In this document: in pieces, positions 1-12,684 of the stretch | Numbering within the stretch: the stretch's first letter is position 1 | Layout of the letters: the number at the start of each line of letters is the position of its first letter | Assembly (NCBI GenBank): GCA_021234155.1 | Contig: JAJEKV010000011.1 | Span: 5,349,132-5,413,131, forward strand | Source of the DNA: Isoetes taiwanensis | Taxonomy: Eukaryota > Streptophyta > Lycopodiopsida > Isoetales > Isoetaceae | Length of the DNA: 64,000 nucleotides | Direction of reading: 5' to 3' | Program-made: the position numbers and the translations under genes | Notes under the pieces: model-generated | The model's input: the letters and a program-made list of their open reading frames with translations, nothing else | The model's database searches: none | What the model was told of the DNA's origin: nothing

Positions 1-1568
1 GATGAACTAATTTTATTTAAACATCACAGTTGTAATTAACCATTTTTTTTTGTACATAGGACTGGTCACAGTATTGAAGGGAAGCTGATCCTGATCCTTG
101 AGTGAGCCGGAAGGAAGAGGATCTGAGCAAATATTGATGTGATAACAAATATTAAAGATCTTTAGTCCTCGAAGATCTGCGAAGCGGTGATGAATTTACA
201 AGGTGAGTAATATACAATTGATTACAATAGATATTATATTCTTTTTGCTAATCTTTTGTTGTTTCACGATTTAGTGAGCCAAGTGAAAGGTTAGTTCCAT
301 TCACTGGAATATCCTCTAAGCTGCACCCTCCTCTTTTCAAAGTGATGTGGCCGAGTTACCAGCTGGAGGCTGGACTTGACACTCCTAAGATGGTAGATGT
401 CTATGGGAGGTAGGCTACATTTCAACATATTTATGTTATTTCATTCTAAGTCACCATCTTATGTATTAAATATGTAACTGATTTCGTAAGGTGTACTGTA
501 GCGCCTTCCATCCGATTGGAAACACAAGTTTTTACTGTCGACGTGACACCTTCCAGAATTTTGTGAATTCCTCAAGAACAAAGTGTATGTACGTAACACC
601 TTAACATAAAGGAAGGTCGATGGCATTTTGACGGCAAGACAATACACATATTTGTTCCAATTCGCGCCCAATGTAGACAGCAATACTTGTGCTTGCTGGT
701 CCAATGGCTCTTTTCCATCTATAGCTAGCCCAAGTATCTGTATCCCTCTCTGTCAAAGGCTATGTACCCGATGCTAAAGTGGTCCGTAAGTAAGTATGAG
801 TTTCTCATTTTTTTTTATGATTTGATTATTCTCATATTGCAATTTCTTATGCTTGATTTATTCTCACATTGCAATTTTGCGTTTCATAAGCTTGTGATCA
901 ATAACATGATTTCGGATCCAAAGGCTTAAGCCATGGTGGGAAGAACTTTGATGCTCCCGTGTTACGTCCTAAAATGCGAGAAACTAAGTACCAAAGAACC
1001 CTTGCATGTACATTTGTAGGCTTACATGCACAAATTCATAGATGCCGTGGTTGATGCAGCCCAAGCTCCATTTTGTAAGTAGAACATGTTATTTTCCTAT
1101 TAGTTATTTGTTGGTATAGTCCTCTAATACTTGTGCACCATGCGGATGACACCCGGTTGGTTCGCCATGCCTATGCCAAGTCGCGGAGGGATCATCTAAT
1201 GGAGGCATTAATTGTAGAAGTGAGATGAATATCTGGCGGTTGTTCCTACAGGGGTAGATAGTCCCTTTGACTTGTTTGTAAATTACGGTTTTGTATGAGC
1301 CATGCTCCGAAGCTTCTTTGTACTCAATAAGTAATGAAAAATTAATTTATTTGTCTCACTTACACGTGCAAATAACAATCGCGGGTAATTATCAATGTGT
1401 TTTCTCAATTTGGTATGCGAAATGTAATTATAAATTGTGAATCTCAAGTGTTTTCTTTAGCCGACAGGTGAATCATCTAATTGGGGGGAGAAAGCTCGTT
1501 ATCTTTGACTTAAATTACGTGTTGGGCAAGAGTGTGCACAAGAATGAAAATATTAACTCAACATACCA
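1..1568. other. no gene recognised; old degraded sequence
   Basis: I see only short open stretches broken by stops on both strands and no domain I can name. A few isolated stretches look coding, such as the plus-strand reading around 1140-1210, but none extends. The region adjoins the phosphatase-like fragment that follows and may be its upstream exons and introns, too eroded to read. Confidence 0.4.
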
Positions 1569-2051
1569 ATGCAGATCCGGAAAGATGAGCTTCAATTTAA
1601 TATAGGAAGCGGTGTTTTTTCTTGCGGGCGGGGGTTAGCATCACCGCTAGCATTTGTAAGAGAAGGGTTTGATGTTGCCATCTGGTCTTCACTCACTTCT
1701 AAAAATCTTCAACCAATTGTGGAACATATTTGTGATGCTTTTTCCATAAAGTGAAGTTTGTTTATAGCCAGGAGCAATGTTGGACTCGCCACACAAACAC
1801 CCTTGAACCTCAAAAGGGGTTGTTTGTGAAACCATTAGTATGGTATGGAAAGAGTACCCAGAGTACTATGGACATACTGATTCGTCGGCGACTCTAAAGA
1901 TAAATCCACTTTGAATCAGTAGGAAGCTACATATGTCCTTTCTCTTGACACCGATATTAGCTAGTGATGATTGTTTGTCATGGAGCTCATTCCATGGCTT
2001 AATGGATTCAAAATGGCGAAGATGGTATAGTTTATGTGAAAGAGCATCCAA
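1569..2051 (+). pseudogene. FCP1/NIF-like HAD phosphatase fragment, broken
   Basis: The frame at 1569-1754 contains REGFDVAIWSSLTSKNLQ, which resembles the block in FCP1/NIF-type CTD phosphatases where the chain runs F-x-V-G-I-W-S-S-x-T-x-K-N. After a one-base shift near 1752 the reading continues with KFVYSQEQCW and LVWYGK, matching the order of the family's F-x-W-x-Q-x-x-C and K-x-L-x-x-x-W segments. A further shift is needed around 1870-1925, where the family's LLIDDSP block should be, and only remnants (HTDSSATLKINPL) are seen. The upstream DLDGTL catalytic block was not found. The family dephosphorylates phosphoserine, classically on the RNA polymerase II C-terminal domain. Here it is a fragment with no intact frame. 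Assignment is from memory of the motif order. Confidence 0.5.
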
Positions 2052-2351
2052 TGACTAATGCTTGACCGAGATGGCATATCGAGCAGGTGGAACAGATTTT
2101 CTTTGGCAAACTATGGAAAGCAACTTGGGTGCTCGGGCGCCTAAATTTAGTCAATATACTGAGACAAGGAATGGAGAAACCGCCATCATGTTATTGGCCT
2201 CTCGACCGCCCATTGTTGGTACATGATTTTGGTCATGTACAAATTCAAATGTTATGAATATATGTATCAAAGTTTTTGTTCATTGCACTTGAGTACTCTA
2301 TTCTTATTGTCTTTCTTATTGGTACAATTATGAGTGTGTATACATAATTAA

Positions 2352-2720
2352 GTGATCTTCATTTGCTTTGTAGATGAATGGACTGAAACACAAAAGACTA
2401 TTAAGAAACTAAGAGATAGAGTTCTTACGCACCTGCACGGAGGTAATACAAACCAACACAAGTCGCAAGTACATAGGGTTGGGGACCGATTATCGCCTCT
2501 ATCTGCTGTTCACGAACTTTGGGAAAAGGTTGAGCAAATTGAAAATTATGAGGAACGAGCAACCATGAAAGGTATATTGGCAAGCAAATCACTTGTTGCA
2601 CAACCCTTGGGGAAGGCACGTGTCTCGAAGATGCAAGGCTATGTAGGATGGAAAGGTTTGCCAAGTGGCGCGTGCTATAGAAACCGCGATGGACTCTTTG
2701 CTTTAGAGGATATCTCTTGA
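2352..2720 (+). pseudogene. unrecognised exon-like fragment (unit A)
   Basis: An intron-acceptor-like run (TTTGCTTTGTAG) precedes a frame that includes DEWTETQKTIKKLRDRVL and then, after frame changes, ELWEKVEQIENYEERATMKG. Copies at 13987 and 22565 preserve the same protein-like segments, but each has different frame breaks. I do not recognise the family. It may be a 3' exon of a captured host gene, or part of the transposon that encodes the minus-strand transposase next to it. Confidence 0.35.
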
Positions 2721-2995
2721 CCTCTCGATGGGCTAGAAGACATGATGCAATAGTCATAAGATATCGGGCTCCCTACGACATTTTGAAGCTTGGTCATGAA
2801 TTATGAGCCATGCTCATTTTGGGTGTGTTATATTTATGTCCACAATATAAATAAATCAACCATTTGTACATGAAAACCTGTCCATTTCTTATCTTTGCCA
2901 TGACCTGAAACCATTTTAGTGTTTATGCAATTCAACTTTCTTGTGTTCAATTCTAATCAACTTACACTTAACAAATTTTTTATAAGATTTCGGAA

Positions 2996-3057
2996 TGTAC
3001 AACGGATGTACATAAGATGTACATCTGTTGTACATCTATGTACATTGATGTACATAA
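2996..3057. repeat. TGTACAT array, left of transposase (unit A)
   Basis: About five close copies of the palindrome-rich motif TGTACAT occur, spaced by 4-10 bases. The array lies just beyond the C-terminal end of the minus-strand transposase-like gene. A larger array of the same motif lies beyond its N-terminal end. Paired arrays of this kind are typical of subterminal transposase-binding repeats, which is inference here. Confidence 0.6.
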
Positions 3058-3137
3058 TGCATACCGAAGTAGTCCGGTTCTTGGGTTCTTATAACAAAGT
3101 ATTACAATATTTGGGGAAAGTAATTACTGTGATTCGA

Positions 3138-5010
3138 CTTAGTCCATGTCATCTACAATTGCTGGAAGTTGTGATAACAATGTCTCATGGACTTCATCCG
3201 CAAGTGAAATCTCGCGGCTTGCCCCCTTGACATTTGTGTTTTACTTTCTTGAATGGGATTGAACCCCAATCACGGATTTCCCCGGTGAAGGTACCAAAAC
3301 ATTCTTAGTAGGAAGCGGTTTATACTTATTGTGGCAGCCGGGATTAGTTCATAATATTGTCCTTCAATGACACTAGTGCAGAGTATTCATTTCCATAGTC
3401 ATCAATTGAATCTTCTTCCAATGCATGCTTTTCCCTGGTGCACATGAGAACATAGTATGAAACACCTTCCACATTGTCTGGTGCTGCCAAAGACACAAAT
3501 ACATCCGAAAAAATTTCTGGGAGTGTCATCTAAACCAGCCTCGTCCCCTGCGATACAAAACTTCCACATCATTTTCAAGCTTCAACACGAGGAGGCAATA
3601 TGATCTGTGGGCTCCAAACTTTTAGAGACCATTCTCCACAATGTTTAATGTTCTCACAATTCAACCAATTGAAGTTAATGCAAGCATCACAAAAGCACGA
3701 GAGTGGTGCTCTATAGCAACTTTGTTGGATCTGGGCTGGTTTATAGTTGACACGTATCGTATCTGCCGAGCACTGTAAAGTCTTTGCAATTGAATGCTGC
3801 ACGCCTGTTCACATCTGTTTTTTCAACCTCCCAAAACACCCTTTCACAATCGATTCTTGGCCCTTAAAAAAACTTTACCCGTTTGTCAGCGGCATGCCAT
3901 TTTGTTTTCTCTCGCTCGCTCTCAAGCCACAACTTTGCTATACCTCGCCATCATGTGTGCCTTCCCATGGCATGCATCCAAAGAAATTCCATATCACTTT
4001 CGAATTTTATTTTCAACATGGTATCTACACAGATTCCATACCATGCGTCTTGATTTGAATTGAGATGCACAACCATCCCCCACACATAATGAAGGTTTAT
4101 GTGTCCACCTCCATTATTCTTAAGCCACCCCAAATGTAATTTAAAACCATGTTGCACAAAATGAGTGTCATGCTTCGGTCATCCAAAACATAGAAATGCC
4201 TTTGTTTTTTAAACTTACCTTCTATTTTCATCATTGAAATATGGACCAAAATACTAATTTGATCGGGGATTCCAATGCTTTCGGATTGGTGACTCGTCCC
4301 CTCGGTTTCAATGTGTAGTTCTCTGCAAAGTCAACAACGGACAACACACTATTATCCGGGAGTTCTCAACACATCTTTTTAAATCAATTTTGCTCGCCAA
4401 GATTGTCTTTGTAAAGTTATGATTCATAAACTTAGCAAGCTGATTTTTCATGTTCTTTTAACAAAAGATGCTTTGTCATTCGATCAACTAATCTAAGCCT
4501 TCTGGATGTACCTTTTTGGATGGCTCATTGACATATGCATATACTTACCAGTCCACATTTCAATTCCATCTTCTCGTTTTGACCCGGATGTCTAATTTCT
4601 TCACTCCACATTCATCACATTAGCCTTTGATGCATTTTAGTTTATGCCATTCATCCGTCCACATATTTCTCGCGAGCTTGTTGGCCTCCACAAGATACTA
4701 ACATTATCAAAAGTTTTCTTGTTTGCTTGACATACTCCATTGTTTCTTTGGGATGCCTGAGACACGTACCGCAAGTGCAATTAACATGTAGGGATCTCCT
4801 CATATCATTGAAGGCCTTTACATGCAGATCCGCTTGCTCATGTTTGACACAACAACATGTGTTTCTCTCCTTCAATTTCCTTATGCAATCAGGTTTCAGA
4901 TACTTAACCGAAGGCGTAATTTTGGTATTGTCGGGATTACGATATACTGGCTGATTGATAAAGCTCGTTCCGCAATAACAAAAGCATTAAAGACCATGTT
5001 AGCAAAATGA
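3138..5010 (-). pseudogene. decayed DDE-like transposase gene (unit A)
   Basis: Read on the minus strand, all three units together show one protein of roughly 600 residues. The order is a Cys/His-rich segment (KERNTCCCVKHEQADLHVKAF), later C-x-C and C-x-H patterns, the acidic block VDFAE followed by YTLKP and SILVHIS, then NLHYVWSDGCASQFKSR and IWNFFGS. It ends in LADEVHETLLSQLPKIVDDMD and a stop near 3138. This motif order (VDFAEN, then WSDGC-x-x-QFKS, then a W-x-FF-x-x-HGKG-like block) matches a poorly named transposase-like family I associate with cnidarian and plant genomes. The conserved acidic residues fit a DDE nuclease, but I cannot name the superfamily. In copy A the VDFAE block itself is damaged, and at least six frame changes break it. 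It is non-functional as read, although many indels coincide with CAG/CTG sites. Confidence 0.55.
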
Positions 5011-5049
5011 TGTGACGGCGGATGCCAAAAGAGTATTGAACTATACTAT

Positions 5050-5300
5050 TGTACAATTAATGTATGTTCTATGTACATAAAATGTCCATCCAACAGTCCT
5101 AATCGGACATTGATTGTACATCTAATGTACATCTAATGTACGGTGAATTACATCTAATGTACGATAGCAGTTCCCTTGAACATCCAATGTACATCAATGT
5201 ACATCCAATGTACATCAATGTACATCCAATGTACATCTAATTAATGTTCCAATATTAGTACATCACATTAATGTTACAATATTAGTACAACTAATGTACA
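5050..5300. repeat. TGTACAT array, right of transposase (unit A)
   Basis: Many copies of AATGTACATC-like decamers occur, including runs spaced every 14-15 bases near 5180-5240. Because the transposase-like gene is on the minus strand, this array lies upstream of its start, where a promoter and subterminal binding sites would be expected. Copies are at 16690-16928 and 25270-25478. Confidence 0.6.
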
Positions 5301-8300
5301 TATGTCTCACACTGACCCCAATTTTTGGTCCACAGTTGTTTTTAGTTGTATGGAGTGTTGTTTTATGCCAAAAAAACACCAAAATGGCCCCAAAAGTCCA
5401 CGCGGCCCCGTTTATCGGATTTACACAAAGAGACTTGATGGTTTTTGGCAAAAACATCCTTTCGCGGGTTTTTGGCTGACTTTTTGTTTTTGTCAACGTG
5501 TCCTTTTTTTCACTATTGTTTTTTTCGAACTTTTGTCAACATGTGGTTTTTTCTTGATTGTTGTTTTGGAGGAGCCACCCGTTGTTTGTCTTTCAAAAAC
5601 ACATGTAGGTTTGAATATTAATACGTGGAAAATTTGAAAAAATAGTTTTTTTTTTCCTTTTCAATGTGTGTTGTTTTTTTTTCTCCACTTGTAGTTCTTT
5701 AAGTTAACATTGTTTTCACAAAAGAAAATCGTAATATCTAAGAAATCCCACATGTATTGTTTTTAGAATAATTGTTGTTTTCAAATGTTGTTTTACTACG
5801 ACAATATGTAGTTATTAGATATATATCATTTTTTTCTATATGTATTATATTTTTCTTTACATGTTGGTTTTAAAAGTTATCATTGTTTTCTTAAAAAACA
5901 ATCGTAGTTTTAAAGAAATCCACATATAGGGTTTAAAAAATTGTTATTTTCAATCGTTGTTTTCCTTGATTTGATATGTAGCTATTAAGAAGTGACACGT
6001 CGTTTCTTAATGTAGTTGTTGTCTCAATGAAATAAAATATATGTGGCTTTTATTTAAATTTAGAGAAACAACCCGTTTTGGTCCCTACGGAACATCCGTG
6101 TAACCAATCAAATATTGACATGCGTGGCACTCAATTTTTCAAAAAAAGCCTCAACTCTAGACTAGTAATATCATGTTTTAGTGATCTTTTTTAATTTAAA
6201 AATAAGAAAGCCTTTGGGAATCTTAACCCAAACAAAGCCATAAGGCAATCCAAATACCAACATTAAATTAAAACATTGAATATTCAATGATTACATTCAA
6301 AACATTACAAAACATTAAAAGTAATGGTTAAGATTCAAAACAATTAAATTTATTGTTTAGGTTCAAAGCATGAAGTCGAGCAAGAACTACCCCCGACACA
6401 TAAATGACATAACATAGTATGGAGAGTCAAATTAAAGCTAAATAGCTGCTATAGGAACTAGGGAGATGGGAAGAGGGAGAAAGAAAGATCAACAAAAGAT
6501 ATAGATATAAATCAAAAAGCAAGAAATGCATTAAAAAAAAGAAATAGAGGTAAAAAATCCCTTACCAAAGCCCGAACTATAGCAAAAAACCTCCGCAATA
6601 AAAGGTCAGTAAGAATAGAGATCTATAATATAATTCCGAAGACTAAAGTTCATCATTTCTTCGCTTGAAAAACAAAGAACATTTGATATGATACCTCGCC
6701 TTGAGAAGGCTAAAGTTCATATTTCCTAAACATAAAAGGAAAACCAAGGTGAAGATGAGCAAATAATTTCAAGCTTGCAAATGCGGTTTTCATACTTTGC
6801 TCGCTAAAAAACAAGAACATCTAATATTCTTCGGATCGCCCCATACAAAAGATTTTAAATCCGTGGGAGGAATAAAACTCTTCCGCCATTGCTACCATTC
6901 GAGGAACCTCCTCAGAATAAAAATGTTGGTCAAAAGTAAGATTCTTTCTTTTAGCCATGTTTTTTTCTCTCCATAGCTTTTGACTCGGGTCCATAAATGT
7001 CACGGTGGCCGGTGTATTGTCGGAGGATTAGAAGAAGATACAAACTAAAAACATCGGAGCAAGCTGCATGTATAGCACCAAAATTCACCGCTTTAGGGGC
7101 TTTGGTCGAATTCAAGATCGGGCTATTACCTGTATTTGCAAACAAGATATCGTACCGATAAGGCTCACTTGATGAAAAGACGGCTAAAGCACCTCACGAG
7201 GATCTTACTGCCACTACTTTCATGCTACAGCCGGATCCTAGAAACAATGCCTTCAAACACCGACAAAAGGGCGTCTTAGAACTCCCTGGGCTGGACAAGG
7301 AAAAATAACGGATCAATGTTCCCTTGGTTTGGGTTCAAGAGCTGTACACGGATTTAAGGTCACCAATCGTAACTCAGAGAACAAAAACAAGAACGTAATG
7401 TTGAAAAAGAGAGAACAAAAGCAAACGTAATGTTGAATCAGAAAAAGCTTTTCATAAGAGCAAATAATAACTTAACTCCGGGGACTTATCCGGCGTATGA
7501 TCATCGGCTCCTGATTTAGAGTAGAATAAAGGGGAAAAGATCAAGGCAGGGGCTTCACGGGCAACAAAAGCGCCGTAGCCAATGGTAGAAATCCTTCCCC
7601 ATTGCCATAGCCATACGAATCGCTCCAACGTAGTGTCGCCATAGGCCATACCGGACAGACCGGTCCGCCCAAGGGCAAAACAAGGGGGGAAAACTCAGCC
7701 TTCAATCTGATCATGGCTCCTATCACGCATATACCGAAGCTCATCTTGAGGGGCCCCGCATGTTCTTGCTTCCCTCGCTGCAATCATCCGTGATTCAAAT
7801 TTTAGCATTGCTTGGCAGCTCGGCCTTAAGGCTTGATAGTCTTCACGATCGCCAAACACCACGGCAAACGCTTCCTTGCCTCCTCCCTCTCGCCATTGAT
7901 TAGGGGTTAAACGACATGATCTTTGCATCACAAGCTATTTTTGCAAGGTCAACTCAAAAAATGTTTGGTCGTGAGAATAAAGGGGAAAATTTCGGCATTG
8001 GGGCTTACCGGGCAACAGAAAAGTTGCCATAGCCATAAGAAGCCGGGCGCAGATTCACAAGGGCAACGTAAAAAGCTGCCATAGCTATATCGGGCCGCCA
8101 CAAGGGCGCAGGATTCACAAGCAAATAAATCCTTCCCGATTGCTATAGCCATACGGTTGGGCGGGAAACTAGGGGAAAACTCCATTCTAAGCCTTCAATT
8201 GTGTTTTGATCTCGGCTCAATCTCAACCATTAAGTTTCAGAGCCAATAAGAGCATAGGATGTGGATCAAGAACTCTACCGCTCATTTTGGTCATTGAATA

Positions 8301-8820
8301 AAATACAGCTTACCACGCGTGCATAAAAAAAATATATTTGATTAATGGGAGTTGTTTTATTCTAAGGAAAATAGAGACCCCTATTAGTTTTTCTTATTTT
8401 TTTATTATTATTTTTAGCGTGTCCAGGTGCAAGATTTTATGGAATTCTAAGGCATCCACATTTGCCTTTGTCACTTGATATTGTTTCCAACCATTGATCT
8501 CAAAACTTTGCATCAACCTGGCCCACCTAAATTACAAAAGCCATGAAATTAGCCTCCCCCTTCAACCATGGCTCTCCAGTATCATTGCACAATCGATCCA
8601 TGTTTTATGTTGTGCAAACTAAGAAGAATGAATTTGGCATGAGAAACTTTGGTAGAGGGCAAAAGAAGGCACGCACCGAAGCTTCAGCCTATTATATTCC
8701 AACAACCTTATGCCTCATCCAAAAGCAATGCAATCAGATATAGGCATGCATGCATAGTGTTCCCTCGCTTGCATTGCGTGCATTTTTAAAAGAAGGTGGA
8801 ATTTACAGATTACACGCAAG
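5301..8820. other. AT-rich non-coding stretch with internal repeats (unit A)
   Basis: No gene is supported. From 5640 to 6060 a ~175-bp AT-rich segment recurs in diverged form (phrases such as AAGAAATCCACAT and TGTTTTC). From 7440 to 8210 two diverged copies of a ~430-bp segment occur, marked by GCCATAGCCATA and GGGGCTT. Open frames here are short and differ between the three units, which argues against coding. Confidence 0.6.
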
Positions 8821-9993
8821 ATGTTTGAGCCACCTTGGCATGTTGGAGCCTAGATGGCATGTTGGAGCCCATGGCATGTTTGAGCCACCTTGGCATGTTT
8901 GAGCCTAGGTGGCACGCTAGAGCCACCGGGCATGTTGGAGCCTAGGTGGCATGTTTGAGCCAACTTGGCATATTTAAGCCTAGGTGGCATGTTGTGAGTC
9001 ACCTTGGCATGTTGGTTTAGGTGGCATGGTGGAGCCCACGCGGGCATGTTGGAGCCACCTTGGCATGTGGAGCCTAGGTGGCATGTTTGAGCCCACCTTT
9101 GATATGTTTGAGAATCACCTTGGCATGTTTGGAGCCTAGGGTGGCATGTTGGAGCCTAGGTGGCATGTTTGAGCCACCTTGGCATGTTTGAGCCTAGGTG
9201 GCATGTTGGAGCCCCTTGGCATGTTGGAGCCTAAAGTGAGCCCGCATGGCATGTTTGGAGCCACCTAGGAATGTTGGAGCCCACATGGCATATTTGAGCC
9301 ACCTTGGCAAGTTGGAGCATAGGTGGCATGTTGGAGCCCGGCGTGGCATGTTTGAGCACGCTTGGCCCTAGGTGGCATGTTTGAGCCATTTTGTCATGTT
9401 GGAGCCTAGGTGGCATGTTGGAGCCACCTTGGCATGTTTGAGCCTAGGTGGCATGTTAGAGCCACCTTGGCATGTTGGAGCCCACGTGGCATGTTGGAGC
9501 CCACGTGTGGAGGTTTGAGCCACCTTGGCATGTTGAGCCTAGGTGGCATGTTGAAGCCCATGTGGCATGTTTGAGCCACCTTGTCATGTTGGAGCCTAGG
9601 TGGCATGTTTGAGCCACCTTGGCATGTTGGAGCCCAGGTGGCATGTTTGAGCCACCTTGGCATGTTTGAGCCTAGGTGGCATGTTAGAGCCACTGGGTGG
9701 CATATTGGAGCCTAGATGGCATGGGTTGAGCCAACTTGGCATATTTAAGCCTAGGTGGCATGTTGTGAGACACCTTGTCATGTTGGAGCCTAGGTGGCAT
9801 GGTGGAGCCCACGTGGCATGTGTGCGCCCACGCTGGTATATTGGAGCACGCATGGCATGTTAAAGCCCGCGGTGGCATGTTGGAGCCACCTTGGTGGCAT
9901 GATTGAGCCACCTTGTGTGTTTTGAGCCACCTTGGTGGCATGTTTGAGCCACCTTGGCATGTTTGAGCCTAGGTGGCATGTTTGAGCCAAGTG
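8821..9993 (+). repeat. 19-bp minisatellite array (unit A)
   Basis: About 60 monomers of 19 bp, mostly alternating between TTGGAGCCTAGGTGGCATG and TTTGAGCCACCTTGGCATG, with minor types whose centre is GCCCACGTGGC or GCCAACTTGGC. Every monomer keeps GCC, five variable bases, then GGC. Some indels break the period. Copies are at 20446-21660 and 29000-30213, and an inverted one is at 35550-36512. Long minus-strand frames across it are a by-product of the 57-bp frame cycle. Confidence 0.9.
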
Positions 9994-10318
9994 GACAGAA
10001 AATTTGTCCATTGCACATCCCTATGGCAAACACTCAAATGATGATATCTTGAGTGTTTTTAACATTTCGCTAATATTTGAAATGACTATCGGGGACTTGT
10101 AGGAACATGTGGAAAGAAATTTGGCTTGATTTGGAACTAAGGTGATGGAGAGAAATTGGATATATTTTTCTCTCAATGAACGTAAGAAAAACCAAAGAAA
10201 TAATTTTTGAATCCGATTTCTATAAGGTTTTTATTGTGTGTTTTCAACTCCTGCAAGTCTAAATGGAACCTGAGATCATGTGCATATGCTCAAAAAATGG
10301 ATTTGAGGCATAAAAAAG

Positions 10319-10452
<134 letters not shown>

Positions 10453-10490
10453 AGAAACAAGAACTAGATCCTAATGATCCATTCTTTCAT

Positions 10491-11819
10491 TTGGAACAAG
10501 ATCTGCTAACATTTTCCATGCAAGGAGAGGTTATGTTAGTGGGAGAGTTTAATGGGAGAACTAGCCATTTACAAGCTAGAATTCTTAAGGATGAAGGAGA
10601 ACCCCTTTGGTTTGAGGAAGTGAATGACTCTGAGATGGATGAGCTTGGTTGGAAAAGAACATCGAAAGATGGTGGTGCTGTCACTGCAATGGGTAGACAC
10701 CTCCTTACCTTGTGTTCCAGCTTTGATTTACGCATATGTAATGGCACTCGTAGGTTCCCTGGGACAGATATACACACTTGTAGAGGCAGAAGTATTGTAG
10801 ATTATCTTATTTGCTCTGACAGAATTGTGCACGTGCTAAAATATTTTCAAATCTTGGATGGGAGTGCTGAATCAGACCATAATCCGCTTATATTTGCTTT
10901 AAAGGCTCAGCCTATTTGCATAAAAAGTCCGCCAAAACAGGAGGTAAAGATCATGCTGAATCATAAAAAGATGGATAAGTATAAAAAAATGATGGAGGCA
11001 GTCATCTTACAGGAACATGACAGTGCAGAAATGATGAGCAGATCAATTACTAGTACTCTGCGGCAGGTGGCTAGTGACTGTTTTTTGTCAAACAGAGCAC
11101 GTCATGGTCTACCATGTAATTCTTGGTATGACAAAGAATGTAAAGAGGCACGTAGAGAATATCTCAATGCCATCGCTTCTGAAAAGAAAAGTAAATTACT
11201 GCACTACAGAAAGACAACCAGAAGGAAGAAGAGACTCTATATTCGCCTCAGACAAGAAACACTGTTAAAGGAATGGGTGCAAGATCCACGCTTATTCTGG
11301 AAAAAGATGAAAACTAAAAAGAATGTTGATGACATCTCTAGTTATTTGCCTGGTGATTCTATATTTGGTCACATTAAACAACTATATTTTAAAGAGAATG
11401 TCGAAAGTACGGTACACCATTTGGAAACTAAGGTAACAGATTTTTTCTCTCAAGCAGATGTTCAATCCGGCATTGCTCGCCTTGCCAATGGCAAGGCTGC
11501 TGATACACTTGGGCTCGTTGCGGAAATGATTAAATGGGCAGGTGATACTGTGGTTGGATACATCACTCATATGCTTAATAAGGCAATCCAACAAGGATTT
11601 CCGGCTGATTGGCAATGCAACCGGGCTGTCCCAATACATAAAGGTGGAGACAAGGAGCAGGTGAGTAATTATCGTACCATTTTAGTGAGCAATCTGTGGG
11701 CTAAGCTCTTTGCTACTATATTGGAAAGCAAATTAAGTGCATGGGCAGAGGATAATGGTGCTAGGGCAGATGGGCAAAGGGTTTTAGAGTACAACGCTCT
11801 ACCATTGACCAACTTGTAA
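10491..11819 (+). pseudogene. LINE1 ORF2, endonuclease C-terminal half and RT start
   Basis: The 442-residue frame opens within the APE-type endonuclease. VGEFNGR corresponds to the VGDFNAR block, SIVDYLI follows, and ESDHNPL near residue 127 keeps the catalytic Asp-His pair. A basic linker with paired RRKKR follows, then the RT entry segments NGKAADTLGL, NRAVPIHKGG and NYRTILVSNLWAKLFATILE. The frame is lost at about 11775, where the LINE3 homologue reads GQTGFRP. The loss is of bases at a CAG position. The first methionine is internal to the domain because the element is 5'-truncated, so this is not a true start. Confidence 0.88.
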
Positions 11820-12684
11820 CAACCCGAAGTACTTATGGAAAGCGCGGAGGTAAGAAAAACCTCTTTTCGGCATTCGTAGATTTTAAAACAGACTTTTGAC
11901 ACCGCCCTCGTAGAGATAAGTTGTGGGATAGAATGGAGGCATTGAATGTGCCCGTGGAACTCATGAATGCTGTTAAAGGCTTGTATGAAAGTGTGCTGGT
12001 TGAACTTTCTCATCCATGGGAATCAAATGAGAAGATTGTCGGTAATATTGGAGTTAAACGAGGTTGCCCACTATCCCCAACTCTATTTGGCATTTTATTG
12101 ACAAGTTGGAGGATTGGATTGTATATCAAGGAGGTGGGGAGCTCCTTTGCTTGCCTATGTAATTGCCTTATTACTATATGACGATGTGGTTCTTATTGCC
12201 GGACAAAGGAAGCTATGTCTAAAACATCCGAGATCCTTTCTCAATTTCAGTGCTAGTACTAAGATGATCAGAATACTAGCAAAACCAAAGTGATGGTCGT
12301 TGGCACGCTGGAAAAACATCAATTTTTGTATAGAGAACATTCTCTTGAAACAAGAGCATCTTTCAAATATCTTGGGATCATCTTAAGCAATGACTACACG
12401 TGTGGAACCAATGCATTGAACAAAGAAGAGATAATGCCTTGAAAGCTTTATGTGCAATGCAAAGACAAAGCAAGCAAAGCGGACTTATGGAATTGGTCTT
12501 AAAAAAAAAAAAAATGTTGTATAAGATGCTTGTACAAACCGTAATCCTTTATGGGTGTGAGGTATGGGGCCCCAAATTACCACCCAATCTTTGGAAGTCC
12601 ATTGAGAAGGTGCAAAAAAGGTTTCTCCATTTGAACCGGGGTGAAAATTACAAACGCCTTTATGAAATGATGTGCCGAAGGTAG
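11820..12684 (+). pseudogene. LINE1 ORF2, reverse transcriptase core (frameshifted)
   Basis: Pieces in different frames carry RT motifs in order: FSAFVDF near 11870, RDKLWDRMEALNVPVEL, VKRGCPLSPTLFG near 12055-12100, LLLYDDVVLIA near 12170, FKYLGIILSNDY near 12365 and MLVQTVILYGCEVWGPKLP near 12525. The active-site box, YADD in the relatives, reads YDD here. The missing alanine corresponds to loss of a GCA in a CAG context. A one-base loss in a T run near 12095 also shifts the frame. Confidence 0.85.

Noticed and set aside
5302-5637. 111-residue plus-strand frame in the T-rich region of unit A (similar ones at 16931 and 25526)
   Set aside because: Phe/Val-rich translation of T-rich DNA. Frames shift between units. 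No domain.
8821-9993. CRISPR-like array
   Set aside because: Repeats are contiguous with no unique spacers, and the context is eukaryotic.
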